This document shows positions 1 through 8,315 of a DNA stretch of 64,000 nucleotides, piece by piece. How positions within the stretch are numbered: position 1 is the first letter of the stretch; each line of letters starts with the position of its first letter. The stretch is taken from contig JALHNV010000002.1 of the NCBI GenBank assembly GCA_022843325.1, positions 36,920 to 100,919 on the forward strand, written 5' to 3'. The notes under the pieces were generated by a model, which saw nothing but the letters and a program-made list of their open reading frames with translations, made no database searches and had not been told where the DNA came from. The position numbers and the translations under genes are program-made. This DNA is from Pseudolabrys sp. (GTDB lineage Bacteria > Pseudomonadota > Alphaproteobacteria > Rhizobiales > Xanthobacteraceae).

Positions 1-287
1 TGACCCGGCTCCTCCGGAATACGCTCGAGTTGCGCCACCCCGCCGATCGGCAACAACGTGACGTAAGGCGTCGCCACGCCGAAATAACGGGCGGTGAAGA
101 TGTGGCCGAACTCGTGCAGCAGGACGCAGCCAAACAGCAGTACGAGGAAAAGGGTGCTGGACCAGGCGGCACCGGCGCCGCCGCTGGCGTAGCTTGCGGC
201 GAAGATCCAGGCCAGAAACAGCAGGAACGTCAGGTGGATGCGCACCACCGTGCCGGCGACCGTGCCGATACTCAATGACCAGGACAT
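1..287 (-). CDS. Site-2 protease family (M50) metallopeptidase, N-terminal part only
   Basis: The reverse strand encodes the first 95 or so residues of an intramembrane zinc metalloprotease and continues past the left edge of the window. It starts MSWSLSIGTVAG. A hydrophobic segment follows, then the zinc-binding HEFGH motif in the context LLHEFGHIFTARYFGV, then a second hydrophobic stretch containing LLPIGGVAQLE. M50 proteases of this kind cut transmembrane substrates; many alphaproteobacterial members carry C-terminal CBS domains, which would lie outside the window. It is divergent from the pterin dehydratase gene, with a 92-base gap. The family is clear from the motif and hydrophobic context; the substrate is unknown. 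Confidence 0.85.
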   Translation of the reverse strand, partial: MSWSLSIGTVAGTVVRIHLTFLLFLAWIFAASYASGGAGAAWSSTLFLVLLFGCVLLHEFGHIFTARYFGVATPYVTLLPIGGVAQLERIPEEPG

Positions 288-379
288 GAAAATCCTCGAT
301 ATGCTGTGTTGCAGGAGAAACGTAATACCGGCGCGGACCCATTGCGAGGGTCCTGCGTTGGCCCACGGAGGTTATTGTC

Positions 380-670
380 ATGGCTCAAAAACTCGATGTG
401 CCGGCGCGCAACGCCGCGCTCGGCAAACTAAACGGATGGACCGAGGTTTCCGGCCGCGATGCCATCACGCGCAAATTCACGTTCAAGAATTTCAATGAAG
501 CCTTCGGCTTCATGACGCGCGCGGCGCTGGTCGCCGAAAAAATGGATCATCACCCGGAGTGGTTCAACGTCTACAAGACGGTCGAGGTGACGCTGTCGAC
601 CCACGACGCCGGCGGCGTGACGGAGCTGGATATCAAACTCGCCGAGGCGATGGACAAGATCGCGGGGTGA
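380..670 (+). CDS. phhB: 4a-hydroxytetrahydrobiopterin dehydratase (pterin-4-alpha-carbinolamine dehydratase)
   Basis: This 96-residue protein has the usual length of the PCD/DCoH family. Members dehydrate 4a-hydroxytetrahydropterin formed by aromatic amino acid hydroxylases, regenerating the cofactor. The active-site signature is visible as [13 protein letters not shown] near residues 53-65, with the paired histidines expected of the catalytic centre, followed by V-x-V-x-L-S-T-H-D. A cytosolic protein is expected, as there is no signal peptide. No phenylalanine hydroxylase gene is adjacent, so its physiological partner is not shown by context; in many bacteria the enzyme also supports molybdopterin or folate metabolism. 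Confidence 0.93.
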   Translation: MAQKLDVPARNAALGKLNGWTEVSGRDAITRKFTFKNFNEAFGFMTRAALVAEKMDHHPEWFNVYKTVEVTLSTHDAGGVTELDIKLAEAMDKIAG

Positions 671-710
671 ACACGCGACGCAGCATATTTGTCACGCGCC
701 GCAACGTAGT

Positions 711-793
711 CCGCTCATGCCCGCGGACGCGGGCATCCAGTCTTTGCCGCGGCGCCAGAAGCACTGGGTCCCCGCTTCCGCGGGGACGAGCGG
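711..793. repeat. Family A palindromic repeat, copy 1
   Basis: A double-hairpin element bounded by CCGCTC at the left and GAGCGG at the right. The left hairpin is TGCCCGCGGACGCGGGCATC and is followed by CAG. The right hairpin, preceded by CTG, is TCCCCGCTTCCGCGGGGA. The same layout occurs near 16.98, 40.96, 48.24, 50.71, 51.40 and 53.14 kb. It lies just after phhB in a gene-free region. Confidence 0.85.
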
Positions 794-1380
794 GGTGAAT
801 GAGCCGATTCGGTTTTCAAACAGCCAAGACTAATTCAAACAGCCAAGCGCCGCGCGCGGCGGGCCTGCCCGCTTCGCGCCGGACAAGATTCTTCGCCCGT
901 GTTCTTTGTCCGGCGCCGGGTGCGCCGTTAGTCCCAGTCGCCAAGTCCAGTCCCCCGAACGAGGGGAGCGGAGCGCCGGGAAACGCGAGAGCTTGCGAGG
1001 CTCTCCGAGCGGCCGGCGCGGCCACCCGACACGCTTGGCGAAGCGTGTCCTCTCTGTTTGCGATCACAGAGAGAACGCTTCTCGGCGCTCCGCTGGCGGC
1101 GATTTGTGTCCCCGGGGCCGTGCTTCCGGAGGTCGACAGGATGTGCCTCAGGCCCATCCGATGCGGGCGGCTGCGCCACCCGTTGTCGCCTCACGTCCAG
1201 CCATTGAAGGCAGACCCCCGTAGTGGGGCCGGACGGCGTCCCGGGGCCTCCCGGGTGCGGGGTTACGAGCCCCGCCCGCAGGCGCCGCATCCTGCTCCAT
1301 CTCGCGGTCTGTCTCGGGAAGACGCCCTCGATGAACAGGACGAAGACAGAGTATTTAAACCTAGGTATTAAGTCAAGAGG
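794..1380. other. Gene-free structured stretch of unknown nature
   Basis: Together with the flanking repeats this belongs to an 815-base gap (671-1485). Open frames cross it on both strands, but none has family motifs or a convincing start, and they are rich in Arg, Gly, Ala and Pro as expected for shadow frames in GC-rich DNA. Several local inverted repeats are visible: CCGGACAAGA with TCTTTGTCCGG near 881-916, and TCTCTG with CAGAGA near 1050-1073. An AT-rich patch with TATTTAAACCTAGGTATTAA lies at 1352-1371 and stands out from the surroundings. It may be a multi-copy non-coding element or a decayed gene; I cannot tell which. Confidence 0.45.
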
Positions 1381-1472
1381 CTTCCGGCGCCCCGTGGCTC
1401 GAGACGCGCTGCTGCGCGACGCTCCTCGCCGTGAGGCGGGAGGTGCCTGCTTGCGCGCAGCCTCAGGGGTCA
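1381..1472. repeat. Family D palindromic repeat
   Basis: Between the AT-rich patch and the DUF1232 gene lies a block with nested inverted repeats: CGCGCTGCTGCGCG at 1405-1418 and CCTCGCCGTGAGG at 1424-1436. The outer arms are CCCCGTGG near 1390 and CCTCAGGGG near 1461. On the reverse strand the order GAGGAGC, CGCGCAGCAGCGCG, TCTCGAG matches, from memory, a palindromic intergenic repeat common in Bradyrhizobium-like genomes. No second copy is obvious in this window. Confidence 0.5.
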
Positions 1473-1485
1473 CCAAATAACTTTC

Positions 1486-1848
1486 ATGGAATTCGCATAC
1501 ACCGCAGAAGGCCCCAGCGCCGAACAGGGCACGGACAGCGACACCGGTCTGCGCCGGGATTTCTGGCGCAAGGCGCGACGCGTCGCGACGCGCGTGCCGT
1601 TCGCCGACGAACTGCTGGCGGCCTATTACTGCGCCTTCGATCGCGAGACGCCGCTGCCGGTGAAGGCCACGCTGCTCGGCGCCATCGCCTATTTCGTGCT
1701 GCCGGCCGATGCCGTGCCCGACGTGTTGCCGGTGCTCGGCTTCACGGACGATGCCGCCGTGTTGGCGACAACGCTGAAGCTCGTTGCCAGCAGCATCCGT
1801 CCCGAGCACCGTGAAGCGGCGCGCGAGAAGCTGGCCGCGTTCAAGTAG
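1486..1848 (+). CDS. YkvA family protein (DUF1232)
   Basis: A 120-residue protein with the DUF1232 core. The central segment LPVKATLLGAIAYFVLPADA is a hydrophobic stretch ending in the typical PxDxxPD sequence (LPADAVPDVLPVLGFTDDAA, residues about 70-90), which defines the YkvA family. The N-terminal 40 residues are polar and basic (FWRKARRVATR). Family members are small membrane-associated proteins without an assigned biochemical role. It stands alone between the repeat-rich gap and a convergent quinone oxidoreductase gene whose end lies seven bases downstream. The family call is firm; nothing in the context suggests a function. Confidence 0.88.
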   Translation: MEFAYTAEGPSAEQGTDSDTGLRRDFWRKARRVATRVPFADELLAAYYCAFDRETPLPVKATLLGAIAYFVLPADAVPDVLPVLGFTDDAAVLATTLKLVASSIRPEHREAAREKLAAFK

Positions 1849-1854
1849 CGTCGC

Positions 1855-2829
1855 TCACGGCCGCAGCAGCACCTTGCCCATGACCTTGCGCTGCGCCAGC
1901 GCCTTGAGCGCGTCGGCCGCCTGTTCGAGCGGATAGACAGCATGCACATGCGACGACAATTTACCTTCGGCGACCCAAGCCAGAAGCTGTTCGGTGTTGG
2001 CGCGATGGCCCGCGGGTTCGCGCTGCGTCCATGAGCCCCAGAATACGCCGAGCACGTCGCAGCCTTTCAGCAGCACCAGATTGAGCGGCAGCTTGGTGAT
2101 CTCGCCGGCGGCGAAGCCGACCACCAGGAAGCGCCCTTCCCAGGCGATCGACCGCAGCGCCGCTTCGGCCAGCGCACCGCCGACCGGATCGTAGATCACG
2201 TCGGCGCCCTTGCCACCGGTGAGACGCCGCAGTGCGTCCTTGAGGTCTTCGCTGCCGTAATCGATCCCGTGATCGGCGCCATGCGCGCGCGCGAAGGCGA
2301 TTTTCTGCGCCGATGAAGCGCAGGCAATGAGCCTGGCTCCCATCAGTTTGCCGAGTTCGACCGCCGCCAGTCCGACGCCGCCCGACGCGCCGAGCACGGC
2401 CAGTGTTTCGCCCGCCTTCAACCGCGCGCGGTCCTTGAGCGCATGCAGCGTGGTGCCGTAGGTGACGCAGAGGCCGGCTGCATGATCGAAACCGACGCTG
2501 TCTGGAATCTTCACCAGCCGGTCAACGCTGAGCGCGACGCGCTGCCGCGCGGCGCCATAGCCCGAATAGCCGAGCACGCGATCGCCGACCTTGAACGCAG
2601 TGTCGCCGGAACCCAGACTCTCGATCGTGCCGGCGAACTCCGCCGCCGGCGAAAACGGCATTGGCGGCTTGGTCTGATATTTGCCGGCGATAATGAGCGT
2701 GTCGAAAAAATTCAGTGCTGCGGCTTCAACGCGCACCACGGCTTCTCCCGGTGCGGGCGTGGGGTCGGCAATATCGGCCAGTTCGAGATCGTCGGGTGTG
2801 CCGTAACGGGTGCAGAGCAGAGCTTTCAT
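1855..2829 (-). CDS. NADPH:quinone oxidoreductase, zinc-independent MDR family
   Basis: A 324-residue medium-chain dehydrogenase/reductase. The N-terminal GroES-like half begins MKALLCTRYGTPDDLEL and contains the family sequence VEAAALNFFDTLIIAGKYQ. The Rossmann half has the dinucleotide motif LGASGGVGLAAVELGKLMGA. The cysteines that hold the structural and catalytic zinc in alcohol dehydrogenases are absent, which places it with quinone oxidoreductases and enoyl reductases. Members transfer hydride from NADPH to quinones or alpha,beta-unsaturated carbonyls in the cytosol. The exact substrate cannot be read from sequence. It is convergent with the DUF1232 gene and divergent from the IalB-like gene. 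Confidence 0.9.
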   Translation of the reverse strand: MKALLCTRYGTPDDLELADIADPTPAPGEAVVRVEAAALNFFDTLIIAGKYQTKPPMPFSPAAEFAGTIESLGSGDTAFKVGDRVLGYSGYGAARQRVALSVDRLVKIPDSVGFDHAAGLCVTYGTTLHALKDRARLKAGETLAVLGASGGVGLAAVELGKLMGARLIACASSAQKIAFARAHGADHGIDYGSEDLKDALRRLTGGKGADVIYDPVGGALAEAALRSIAWEGRFLVVGFAAGEITKLPLNLVLLKGCDVLGVFWGSWTQREPAGHRANTEQLLAWVAEGKLSSHVHAVYPLEQAADALKALAQRKVMGKVLLRP

Positions 2830-2994
2830 GGCGCTTTCGGTCCGGTGGCGTTAACTTTTCGCCGCTAGTCTTGCGGGGGTGGGGCGGCGCATTGCCGCCT
2901 TCACAATGTCGATATTCGCCGGTATTGCGCTAATATCCCAGCGATTCCTCGAGGCGGCTTGAGCGCCGTCGTTCAATACAACCGGTAGGGCCCG

Positions 2995-3540
2995 ATGATG
3001 AAAACTTTTTACTACAGCCCCGCGATTGCATTGTTGACCGCTGTCGCCGTGTTCTCTCCGACCGATGGCCATGCACAATCGAAGAACCCCAGCGAACAGG
3101 CCGTGCTGCTCGGCCAGTTCGGCGACTGGGGCGCCTACAAAGCGACGCCGGCCGGCAAGACGGTCTGCTTTGCGCTGTCGAAGCCGACGTCGGACGTGAC
3201 CGATCCGCCGGGCCGCAACCGCGGCTCGCCCTATGCCTTCGTCTCGACCCGTCCCTCCGAGAAGGTGACGAATGAGGTGTCGGTGATCCTCGGCTATCCG
3301 CAGAAGGGTGGGCACGAAGCCAGCGCCTCCATCGGGGGGGCCAGCTACGTGATGTACACCCAGAATGACGGCGCCTGGGTGAAGAATGCCCCCGAGGAAC
3401 CCCAGATGGTCGACGCTATGCGCAAGGGCGCCGACATGATCGTCCGCAGCGAGTCCACCCGCGGCACCAAGACCACCGATACCTATTCGCTGCGCGGTGT
3501 CGCCGATGCGCTCGACAAGGTGGCGGCGGAGTGCAAATAG
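2995..3540 (+). CDS. Invasion-associated locus B (IalB) family protein
   Basis: A 181-residue exported protein. The first 28 residues form a signal peptide (MMKTFYYS, hydrophobic core, cleavage after GHAQ). The mature part follows the IalB pattern: an N-terminal FGDWGAYK segment, a CFALSKP motif, a RPSEKVTNEVSVILGYP strand region and a C-terminal AECK with a cysteine that could pair with the first one. IalB was named in Bartonella, but relatives are spread through free-living alphaproteobacteria and their role is not settled. It is a single gene upstream of rlmN with a 92-base gap. A start at the second ATG would remove one residue. Confidence 0.85.
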   Translation: MMKTFYYSPAIALLTAVAVFSPTDGHAQSKNPSEQAVLLGQFGDWGAYKATPAGKTVCFALSKPTSDVTDPPGRNRGSPYAFVSTRPSEKVTNEVSVILGYPQKGGHEASASIGGASYVMYTQNDGAWVKNAPEEPQMVDAMRKGADMIVRSESTRGTKTTDTYSLRGVADALDKVAAECK

Positions 3541-3632
3541 GCGCCGCCCGGCCCCGGATCGGGCCTCGGCCGCGTTTATTTGGGCGGCTGGAACGGGTGG
3601 CGCGCGGGGACGATTCCCCCTAGATAGGGGCG

Positions 3633-4850
3633 ATGACACCCGAAACCGCCGTTTTCGTCGAAAAGACGCCGCTGGAGCGCTATGTCGCGCCGGCGAAGCC
3701 ATCGCTGCTCGGCCTGTCGCGGGCCGAGTTGGCCGATGCGCTGGCCGACATCGGCGTGCCGCCGGCGCAGCGCAAGATGCGTGTGCAGCAGCTCTGGCAC
3801 TGGATCTATTTCCGCGGCTTCACCGAATTCGACGCCATGACCAGCATGGGCAAGGACCTGCGCGCCGCGCTGGCCGAGCGTTTCACGCTGGCGCGGCCGG
3901 AGGTCGTGGCCGAACAGGTCTCGGTCGACGGCACCCGCAAATGGCTGCTGCGGCTGCCCGGCGAGACGCAAGGCGAGCGTCCGCATGAGGTCGAGTGCGT
4001 CTACATTCCCGACACCGAACGCGGCACGCTCTGCGTTTCCAGCCAGGTCGGCTGCACGCTGACCTGCTCGTTCTGCCACACCGGCACGCAGCGGCTGGTG
4101 CGCAATCTCACCGCGGGCGAAATCGCCGGGCAGGTGATGGTGGCGCGCGACCGGCTCGGCGACTGGCCGGGCGGCGTCCGCCCGACCGATGGCGTGGTGC
4201 CGAGCGGCGACAACCGTTGCGTCACCAACATCGTGATGATGGGCATGGGCGAGCCGCTCTATAATCTCGATGCGGTGCGCGACGCGCTGCTGATCGTGTC
4301 CGACGGCGAGGGCATCGGCATCTCAAAGCGCCGCATCACGCTGTCGACGTCCGGCGTGGTGCCTAACATCGAGCGCGCCGGAGCTGAGATCGGTTGCATG
4401 CTGGCGATTTCGCTGCACGCGGTACGCGACGAATTGCGCAACGAACTGGTGCCGCTGAACCGGAAATATCCGATCGCCGAACTGCTCGAGGCCTGCCGCA
4501 ATTATCCCGGCGTCTCCAACGCCCGGCGCATCACCTTCGAATACGTCATGCTCAAGGGCGTCAACGATTCGATCGAGGAGGCGAAGGCGCTGGTGCGGCT
4601 GCTCAAGGGCATCCCGGCCAAGATCAATCTCATTCCGTTCAATCCCTGGCCCGGCAGCCGATACGAATGTTCGGACTGGGAGCAGATCGAGAAATTCTCG
4701 CAGGTGGTGTTCGACGCCGGTTATGCCTCGCCGGTGCGTACGCCGCGCGGCCGCGATATTTTCGCCGCCTGCGGCCAGCTCAAGAGCGCCACCGAAAAGC
4801 TGACGGCGCGCGAACGCATGGCGTTGCGCGCCATGGCCATGACGGACTGA
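3633..4850 (+). CDS. rlmN: Dual-specificity RNA methyltransferase RlmN
   Basis: This 405-residue radical-SAM enzyme methylates C2 of adenosine 2503 in 23S rRNA and of A37 in some tRNAs. The CxxxCxxC cluster motif is CTLTCSFC (residues about 140-147), preceded by SSQVG. Later family sequences are [23 protein letters not shown] and [11 protein letters not shown]. The C-terminal FAACGQLKS contains the second catalytic cysteine that forms the methyl-protein intermediate. Length is normal. A membrane protein gene starts immediately downstream at a GTG, so the two may be cotranscribed. Identification is secure. Confidence 0.97.
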   Translation: MTPETAVFVEKTPLERYVAPAKPSLLGLSRAELADALADIGVPPAQRKMRVQQLWHWIYFRGFTEFDAMTSMGKDLRAALAERFTLARPEVVAEQVSVDGTRKWLLRLPGETQGERPHEVECVYIPDTERGTLCVSSQVGCTLTCSFCHTGTQRLVRNLTAGEIAGQVMVARDRLGDWPGGVRPTDGVVPSGDNRCVTNIVMMGMGEPLYNLDAVRDALLIVSDGEGIGISKRRITLSTSGVVPNIERAGAEIGCMLAISLHAVRDELRNELVPLNRKYPIAELLEACRNYPGVSNARRITFEYVMLKGVNDSIEEAKALVRLLKGIPAKINLIPFNPWPGSRYECSDWEQIEKFSQVVFDAGYASPVRTPRGRDIFAACGQLKSATEKLTARERMALRAMAMTD

Positions 4851-4851
4851 C

Positions 4852-5304
4852 GTGGCATTCATCGGCCGCCTCTTTGTCATTGTCTTCGCCGTCCTGCTGG
4901 CCAGCGTTGCCGCCGGCATCGTCATTGCTTTCGGCTTGCTCGGATCGGAATGGCGCGTGTTCAGCGGCGATATCGGCGAGCGCGCCGGATTCTGGATCGT
5001 GACGTTCGCCGGCGCCAGCTTCGCCGGTGCGGCTGGCCTGCTGCCGCTGGCGATCCTGATTGCCGTCTCCGAGGCCCTGAAAATCCGTTCGTTCCTGCTG
5101 CACGGGCTGGCCGGCGCCGCGATGCTGGTGCTCGGGCTTTACAGCAGCGGATTGGCGCGGCCCTCGTACGAAGAATCGATCGACCATGCGCCGCCGATGA
5201 TTGCGCGCGAAACCGAAATCGCCGCCGCCGCCGGCGTCATTTTCGGTCTGGTGTACTGGCTGCTGGCCGGCCGCAAGGCCGGACGCTGGCGCGAGCGAAC
5301 CTAG
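4852..5304 (+). CDS. Conserved membrane protein of unknown function
   Basis: A 150-residue protein starting at GTG one base after the rlmN stop codon, so translation is probably coupled. Four hydrophobic segments are visible at about residues 4-28, 43-68, 76-100 and 123-142. The loop before the last one is polar (RPSYEESIDHAPPMIARETE) and the C-terminus is basic (GRKAGRWRERT), suggesting it faces the cytoplasm. I recognise no family motif. The close link with rlmN says little, since rlmN is a housekeeping gene. The reading frame is supported by good codon bias and a protein-like hydrophobicity pattern. Confidence 0.75.
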   Translation: MAFIGRLFVIVFAVLLASVAAGIVIAFGLLGSEWRVFSGDIGERAGFWIVTFAGASFAGAAGLLPLAILIAVSEALKIRSFLLHGLAGAAMLVLGLYSSGLARPSYEESIDHAPPMIARETEIAAAAGVIFGLVYWLLAGRKAGRWRERT

Positions 5305-5409
5305 CGCCGCTTGTCCGCGGCGATTGATCTGCGGCGTGTTCTTTCCATTTTCATGGGGCTCGGCTAGACCGCAGGCGCACGCCGCGCATGGGAGCGCGCA
5401 AGGAACGCA

Positions 5410-6210
5410 ATGAACCGCACCGGCCTTTATACCGCGCTCGCCATCGCCATCGTGACAGGTCTTGTCTTCGGCATTTATCCCGAACTCGATCTGCGCATCT
5501 CGCGCTACTTCCACGAGATCGTCGACTCCGCCGGCAACGTGTTCTTCCTGCGTTTTTCGGAAGCGCTGATGCTGGCGCGCGACACGGGGCTGTGGATCAG
5601 CACCGTTCTGGTTGCGGCGGCGGTGATCGCGGTGGTGGTCAAGCTGCTGCTGCCGCGGCGCAAGATGCTGATGCCGGGGCGCGCCGCGGTATTCCTGATC
5701 GCGACGATGGCGCTCGGACCCGGCCTGCTGGTGAACGTGGTGCTGAAGGAAAACTGGAACCGGCCACGCCCGATCGACGTGCGCCAGTTCGGCGGCGTTG
5801 AGACATTCGTGCCGTGGTGGGACCCGCGCGGCGACTGCGGCAGCAACTGTTCCTTCGTGTCTGGCGACGTCTCCGGCGCGTTCTGGACGCTGGCGCCGGC
5901 GGCGCTGGCGCCGCCGCAGTGGCGGGCAGCCGCCTATGGCGCCGCGCTGGCGCTGGGAACCGCCATGTCGGTGTTCCGCGTGATGGCCGGCGGACATTTC
6001 GTCAGCGACACGATCTTCGCCGGCGTCTTCACGTTCCTGATCATCTGGCTCGCCTACGCCCTGATCTACCGCTGGCCGCGCACGCGGCTGACCGACCGGG
6101 CGGTGGAGCGGGCCATTGAAACCGCCGGCGGACTTCGTTATAAATTAAACAAACGACTGTTTGCCGACAAGGCGAGAAACCAGAACACCCCGGAAGGACG
6201 CTCCCAGTGA
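5410..6210 (+). CDS. PAP2 superfamily membrane phosphatase
   Basis: A 266-residue integral membrane protein with five or six hydrophobic segments. The three phosphatase motifs are present: KENWNRPRP (113-121), SFVSGDVSGAF (148-158) and RVMAGGHFVSD (190-200). In the middle motif the usual SGH reads SGD. I recall SGE/SGD variants in a group of alphaproteobacterial PAP2 proteins. Relatives dephosphorylate lipid A, phosphatidylglycerol phosphate or undecaprenyl pyrophosphate at the outer face of the inner membrane. The substrate is not determinable here. The stop codon overlaps the GTG start of the next gene, so the two are probably cotranscribed. Confidence 0.87.
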   Translation: MNRTGLYTALAIAIVTGLVFGIYPELDLRISRYFHEIVDSAGNVFFLRFSEALMLARDTGLWISTVLVAAAVIAVVVKLLLPRRKMLMPGRAAVFLIATMALGPGLLVNVVLKENWNRPRPIDVRQFGGVETFVPWWDPRGDCGSNCSFVSGDVSGAFWTLAPAALAPPQWRAAAYGAALALGTAMSVFRVMAGGHFVSDTIFAGVFTFLIIWLAYALIYRWPRTRLTDRAVERAIETAGGLRYKLNKRLFADKARNQNTPEGRSQ

Positions 6211-7184
6211 GTTTACTGAGCCTCAAGCCCCTTTACGCCGCCGTTGCCGCCGCGACCCTCGCCTTGATGCCTGGCGCCGCCCAGGCTGCATGGCCCGAGC
6301 GCACCATCACCCTGGTCGTCCCGTTTGCGCCGGGTGGCCCGACCGACATCATCGCCCGCATCCTGGCCGACTCGCTGACCGCTTCGCTCAAGCAGTCGGT
6401 GATCGTGGAAAACCGCGCCGGCGCCGCCGGCAACATCGGCATGGGCATGGTGGCCCGCGCCGCGCCGGACGGTTACACCTTGCTGCTGGCGTCGACGTCG
6501 ATCGCGGTCAATACCGCGCTGTTCAAGAGCCTGCCCTACGACCCCTTCAAGGATTTTGCGCCGATTTCCGAACTGGTCAATTCGCCGAACATTCTCGTCG
6601 TCAACGCCAAGTCGGACATCATGACGGTGGCCGATCTGGTCAAGCGCGCCAAGGCCGCGCCCGGCACCTTCAACTATTCGTCGCCCGGTGCCGGCACCAA
6701 GTCGCATCTCACCGGCGAAGAGCTGAAGCAGCGCGGCGATTTCGAAATGGCGCATATTCCATATCGCGGCGCCGGTCCGGCGGCGGCGGCAATTCTGGAA
6801 GGATCCGTGCAGCTCGGTTCGGTTGCGCTGCCGGCAGCGGAGCCGATGGTCAAGTCGGGCCAGCTCCGGGCGCTTGCGGTCACCGGCGCCAAGCGCTGGT
6901 TCTCGATGCCGGAAGTTCCGACCATGATCGAGGCCGGTTTCCCGGGCTTCGTGTCGGACACCTTCTCGGCGTTGCTGGCCCCGGCCGGTACGCCGAAGGA
7001 GATCATCGCGCTGCTGGCCAAGCACAGCCGTGACGCGCTCGCCACCGAGAAGGCGCGCGAGCAGGCCCGGGCTGCCGGCTTCGAAGTCGTCGCCGGCACG
7101 CCGGAAGAGCTGACCGCGAAGATGGAGAAGGAAATCCCGGCGGTGAAAGCCCTGGTCGAGCGCGCCGGCATCAAGCCGCAATAA
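6207..7184 (+). CDS. Tripartite tricarboxylate transporter substrate-binding protein (Bug/TctC family)
   Basis: A 325-residue periplasmic binding protein. It has a signal peptide (MSLLSLKPLYA, hydrophobic core, cleavage near AQAA), followed by the Bug family opening WPERTITLVVPFAPGGPTD. Further family blocks are VENRAGAAGNIG, APDGYTLLLAS and YDPFKDFAPIS. Family members capture carboxylates for TctAB-type transporters or act in sensing. No tctA or tctB is nearby, so this is an orphan binding protein, common in alpha- and betaproteobacteria. It starts at GTG, overlapping the stop of the PAP2 gene, and ends before a strong hairpin terminator. Confidence 0.93.
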   Translation: MSLLSLKPLYAAVAAATLALMPGAAQAAWPERTITLVVPFAPGGPTDIIARILADSLTASLKQSVIVENRAGAAGNIGMGMVARAAPDGYTLLLASTSIAVNTALFKSLPYDPFKDFAPISELVNSPNILVVNAKSDIMTVADLVKRAKAAPGTFNYSSPGAGTKSHLTGEELKQRGDFEMAHIPYRGAGPAAAAILEGSVQLGSVALPAAEPMVKSGQLRALAVTGAKRWFSMPEVPTMIEAGFPGFVSDTFSALLAPAGTPKEIIALLAKHSRDALATEKAREQARAAGFEVVAGTPEELTAKMEKEIPAVKALVERAGIKPQ

Positions 7185-7205
7185 ATCTCTTCGCGCAGAA
7201 CGGAT

Positions 7206-7236
7206 AAAAAACGCCGGGCCCTGGGCCCGGCGTTTT
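7206..7236. terminator. Rho-independent terminator, bidirectional
   Basis: An almost perfect inverted repeat, ACGCCGGGCCC then GGGCCCGGCGT, flanked by an A-run on the left and TTTTCGTTT on the right. It sits between the convergent ends of the Bug-family gene and the lytic transglycosylase gene and could serve both. Confidence 0.85.
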
Positions 7237-7262
7237 CGTTTCTGCGGCAGCGGCGCGAGAGC

Positions 7263-8156
7263 TTACCGCGCCGCGCGCTTGTCCTTGCCCGGCTTGCTGC
7301 CGGTCGTGCCGGGCGCCGGCGCGTCAGCCTGCCGGCCGCTCTCGCCTGCATCGAGCTTCTCGGCGAACAGGGCGATGGTCTTGGCGTAGACCTCGGCCTT
7401 GTTCCATTCCCTGATCGCGGCGAAGTTCGGTTGCCCCGGGCCCCAGCCCTGGCCGCGCTGCCAGCCGTGGCCTTTCAGATAATTGGCGGTCGAGGCGAGC
7501 ACATCCGGCACCGTCTTGACCAGATCGCGGCGGCCGTCGCCGTCGAAGTCGACCGCGTATTTGTCGTAGGACGACGGCAGGAACTGGGTCTGGCCGATTT
7601 CGCCGGCCCATTCGCCGATCATCTGCGCCGGAGTCATGTCGCCGCGATCGATGATGCGCAGCGCCGCGAACAGCTCGCCGTGGAAGCGCTCGCTGCGGCG
7701 GCAGTCGAAGGCCAGCGTTGCCACCGAGCGTACGATCGAACGCTTGCCGTGGACGATGCCATAATCGGTCTCCAGACCCCAGATCGCCACGACGACCGCG
7801 CCCGGTACGCCGTATTGCTGCTCAATGCGCTTCAGCGTCGCGGCGTGTGTTTGCAGCATCCGGGCGCCCTTGGCCAGACGGTCGCGCGAGATCATGCGGC
7901 CGGAAAACTGCTCGAAGGTCTGCTTGAACACGTGCTGGCGCCGGTCGGCGGCGAGCACAGCGTCGTCGATGGTCAGGCCGTCGAGCGCGGCGATCGTCTT
8001 GCGCGAAATGCCCTTGGCGGCGGCTTCCTTGCGGATGTCGGCCATGAAAGCATCGAAGCCGCCTTTGTGTTCGCATTGCGCGGCGAAAGCCGGCGCGCTT
8101 GAAACAAGCACGGCGCCGGCGATCGCGGCGGCGATAGCAGCGTTAAACTTTGACAT
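7263..8156 (-). CDS. Lytic murein transglycosylase, MltB-like
   Basis: A 297-residue periplasmic enzyme that cleaves the MurNAc-GlcNAc bond of peptidoglycan to leave 1,6-anhydro-MurNAc. I chose the ATG giving MSKFNAAIAAAIAGAVLVSS, a clean signal peptide ending in APAFA; an upstream in-frame ATG would place 22 polar residues before it. The family blocks are VVAIWGLETDYG, with the catalytic glutamate, and GEWAGEIGQTQFLPSSY, followed by the DFDGDGRRDL calcium-loop-like segment and a PDVLASTANYL helix. The C-terminus is short and basic, and no peptidoglycan-binding domain is visible. Confidence 0.93.
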   Translation of the reverse strand: MSKFNAAIAAAIAGAVLVSSAPAFAAQCEHKGGFDAFMADIRKEAAAKGISRKTIAALDGLTIDDAVLAADRRQHVFKQTFEQFSGRMISRDRLAKGARMLQTHAATLKRIEQQYGVPGAVVVAIWGLETDYGIVHGKRSIVRSVATLAFDCRRSERFHGELFAALRIIDRGDMTPAQMIGEWAGEIGQTQFLPSSYDKYAVDFDGDGRRDLVKTVPDVLASTANYLKGHGWQRGQGWGPGQPNFAAIREWNKAEVYAKTIALFAEKLDAGESGRQADAPAPGTTGSKPGKDKRAAR

Positions 8157-8315
8157 TGATGTAGCCCCACTGTTCGGTCCCGGGCCAGAATTATCGCAAC
8201 GCCCCCTGACTGCCAGCGTCATCGCGGGGTAAGCTTAATCCACATGGTTACGGGGCGATCACGCGATCGGTCCGCGCACTGCTAGAGTTCATCCGATTCG
8301 TGTCAGGAGGGTCCG

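Noticed and set aside
799-1371. Open frames of 100-290 codons in the gap after phhB.
   Set aside because: Overlapping frames on both strands with very high Arg/Pro/Gly/Ala, no motif and no ribosome binding site; one crosses a repeat. I record the gap as non-coding instead.
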